Source: Anammoximicrobium sp964409865
GTDB lineage: Bacteria; Planctomycetota; Planctomycetia; Pirellulales; Pirellulaceae
NCBI GenBank assembly: GCA_964409865.1
Contig: CAYPGE010000086.1
Span: 1-24,508, forward strand
DNA: 24,508 nt
Reading direction: 5' to 3'
Shown here: piece after piece, positions 24,322 to 24,508 of the stretch
Position numbering within the stretch: the first letter of the stretch is position 1
Layout of the letters: the number at the start of each line of letters is the position of its first letter
Position numbers and translations under genes: made by a program
Notes under the pieces: model-generated
What the model saw: the letters and a program-made list of their open reading frames with translations, nothing else
Told to the model about the DNA's origin: nothing
The model's database searches: none

Positions 24322-24508
24322 TGGCTCATGCACAATGGACGCCAAGCGCCGAGGAAGACCTGATAGAGATCGCCTACTGGATTGCGGTCCAGAGTCAACG
24401 CCCACTCACCGCGCGCAGAATCGTCGTGGAGATCAAGGACAAGGCGGGACGCTACGCCGCCACGCCACGCATCGGTCAGCGCCACCCCGACCTGCCGGAC
24501 GGATGGTT
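24321..24508 (+). CDS. ParE/RelE-family toxin, truncated by the window end
   Basis: An open frame starts at ATG 24321, overlapping the antitoxin stop as TGATG, and runs 62 codons to the window edge. The N-terminus reads WTPSAEEDLIEIAYWIA, followed by RRIVVEIKDKAGRYAATPRIG and RHPDLP. This is the typical ParE pattern: an opening helix with paired acidic residues, a second helix, then a P-x-x-G turn. About 30-40 residues should be missing if it has the family's usual length near 95-105. ParE toxins usually inhibit DNA gyrase and RelE members cleave mRNA; the visible part fits ParE better. Confidence 0.8.
   Translation, partial: MAHAQWTPSAEEDLIEIAYWIAVQSQRPLTARRIVVEIKDKAGRYAATPRIGQRHPDLPDGW

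Overview
The window comes from a high-GC bacterium, most likely a planctomycete. That assignment is inference. It rests on a PEGA-LamG-PA14 tail on a transmembrane kinase-like protein, a BatA-type membrane protein with a degenerate von Willebrand domain, a giant Ser/Thr plus His multi-kinase, several starts with weak or no Shine-Dalgarno sequence, and a ParE pair with a planctomycete-style partner. No rRNA, tRNA, CRISPR array or transposase gene was seen.

Layout. Positions 2-1930 (+) hold the 3' part of a membrane protein (TM, PEGA-like, Pro-rich, LamG, PA14). It converges on a three-gene minus-strand operon, and a 98-bp palindromic MITE-like element (1972-2069) sits between the two. The operon is read from about 19830 down to 2069. 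It encodes a fully reducing type I polyketide synthase (12475-19830), a zinc-ribbon Ser/Thr kinase-ATPase-TPR protein (8472-12458), and a 2131-residue hybrid with a Ser/Thr kinase-like domain, ATPase, TPRs, GAF, His kinase, two receivers and an Hpt domain (2069-8464). Gaps in the operon are 16 and 7 bp. Divergent from the PKS is a BatA-like vWA membrane protein (20126-22546), which converges on an Nramp-like transporter (22562-23887). The right edge carries a toxin-antitoxin pair (24061-24321 and 24321 onward) with a recognisable promoter; the toxin runs off the window.

How the genes fit together. The centrepiece is the PKS-kinase-kinase operon. The PKS has every domain needed to make and release a saturated chain: KS, AT, DH, structural KR, ER, KR, ACP and TE. 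The two large kinases are tandem paralogues over their kinase, ATPase and TPR parts. One keeps a canonical HRD kinase core. The other has HRN and a ruined glycine loop, so it is probably a pseudokinase fused to a complete His-Asp-His phosphorelay. A plausible reading is a signalling pair that senses a condition and controls synthesis of, or response to, a polyketide or long-chain lipid. This recalls the HstK-type kinases tied to heterocyst glycolipid synthesis in Anabaena. The coupling is inferred from gene order only.

Small repeats add interest: a heptamer array translated in the PKS KS-AT linker, a GC-rich hairpin between duplicated in-frame segments of the BatA-like gene, and the MITE-like element that contributes the last base of the hybrid kinase stop codon.
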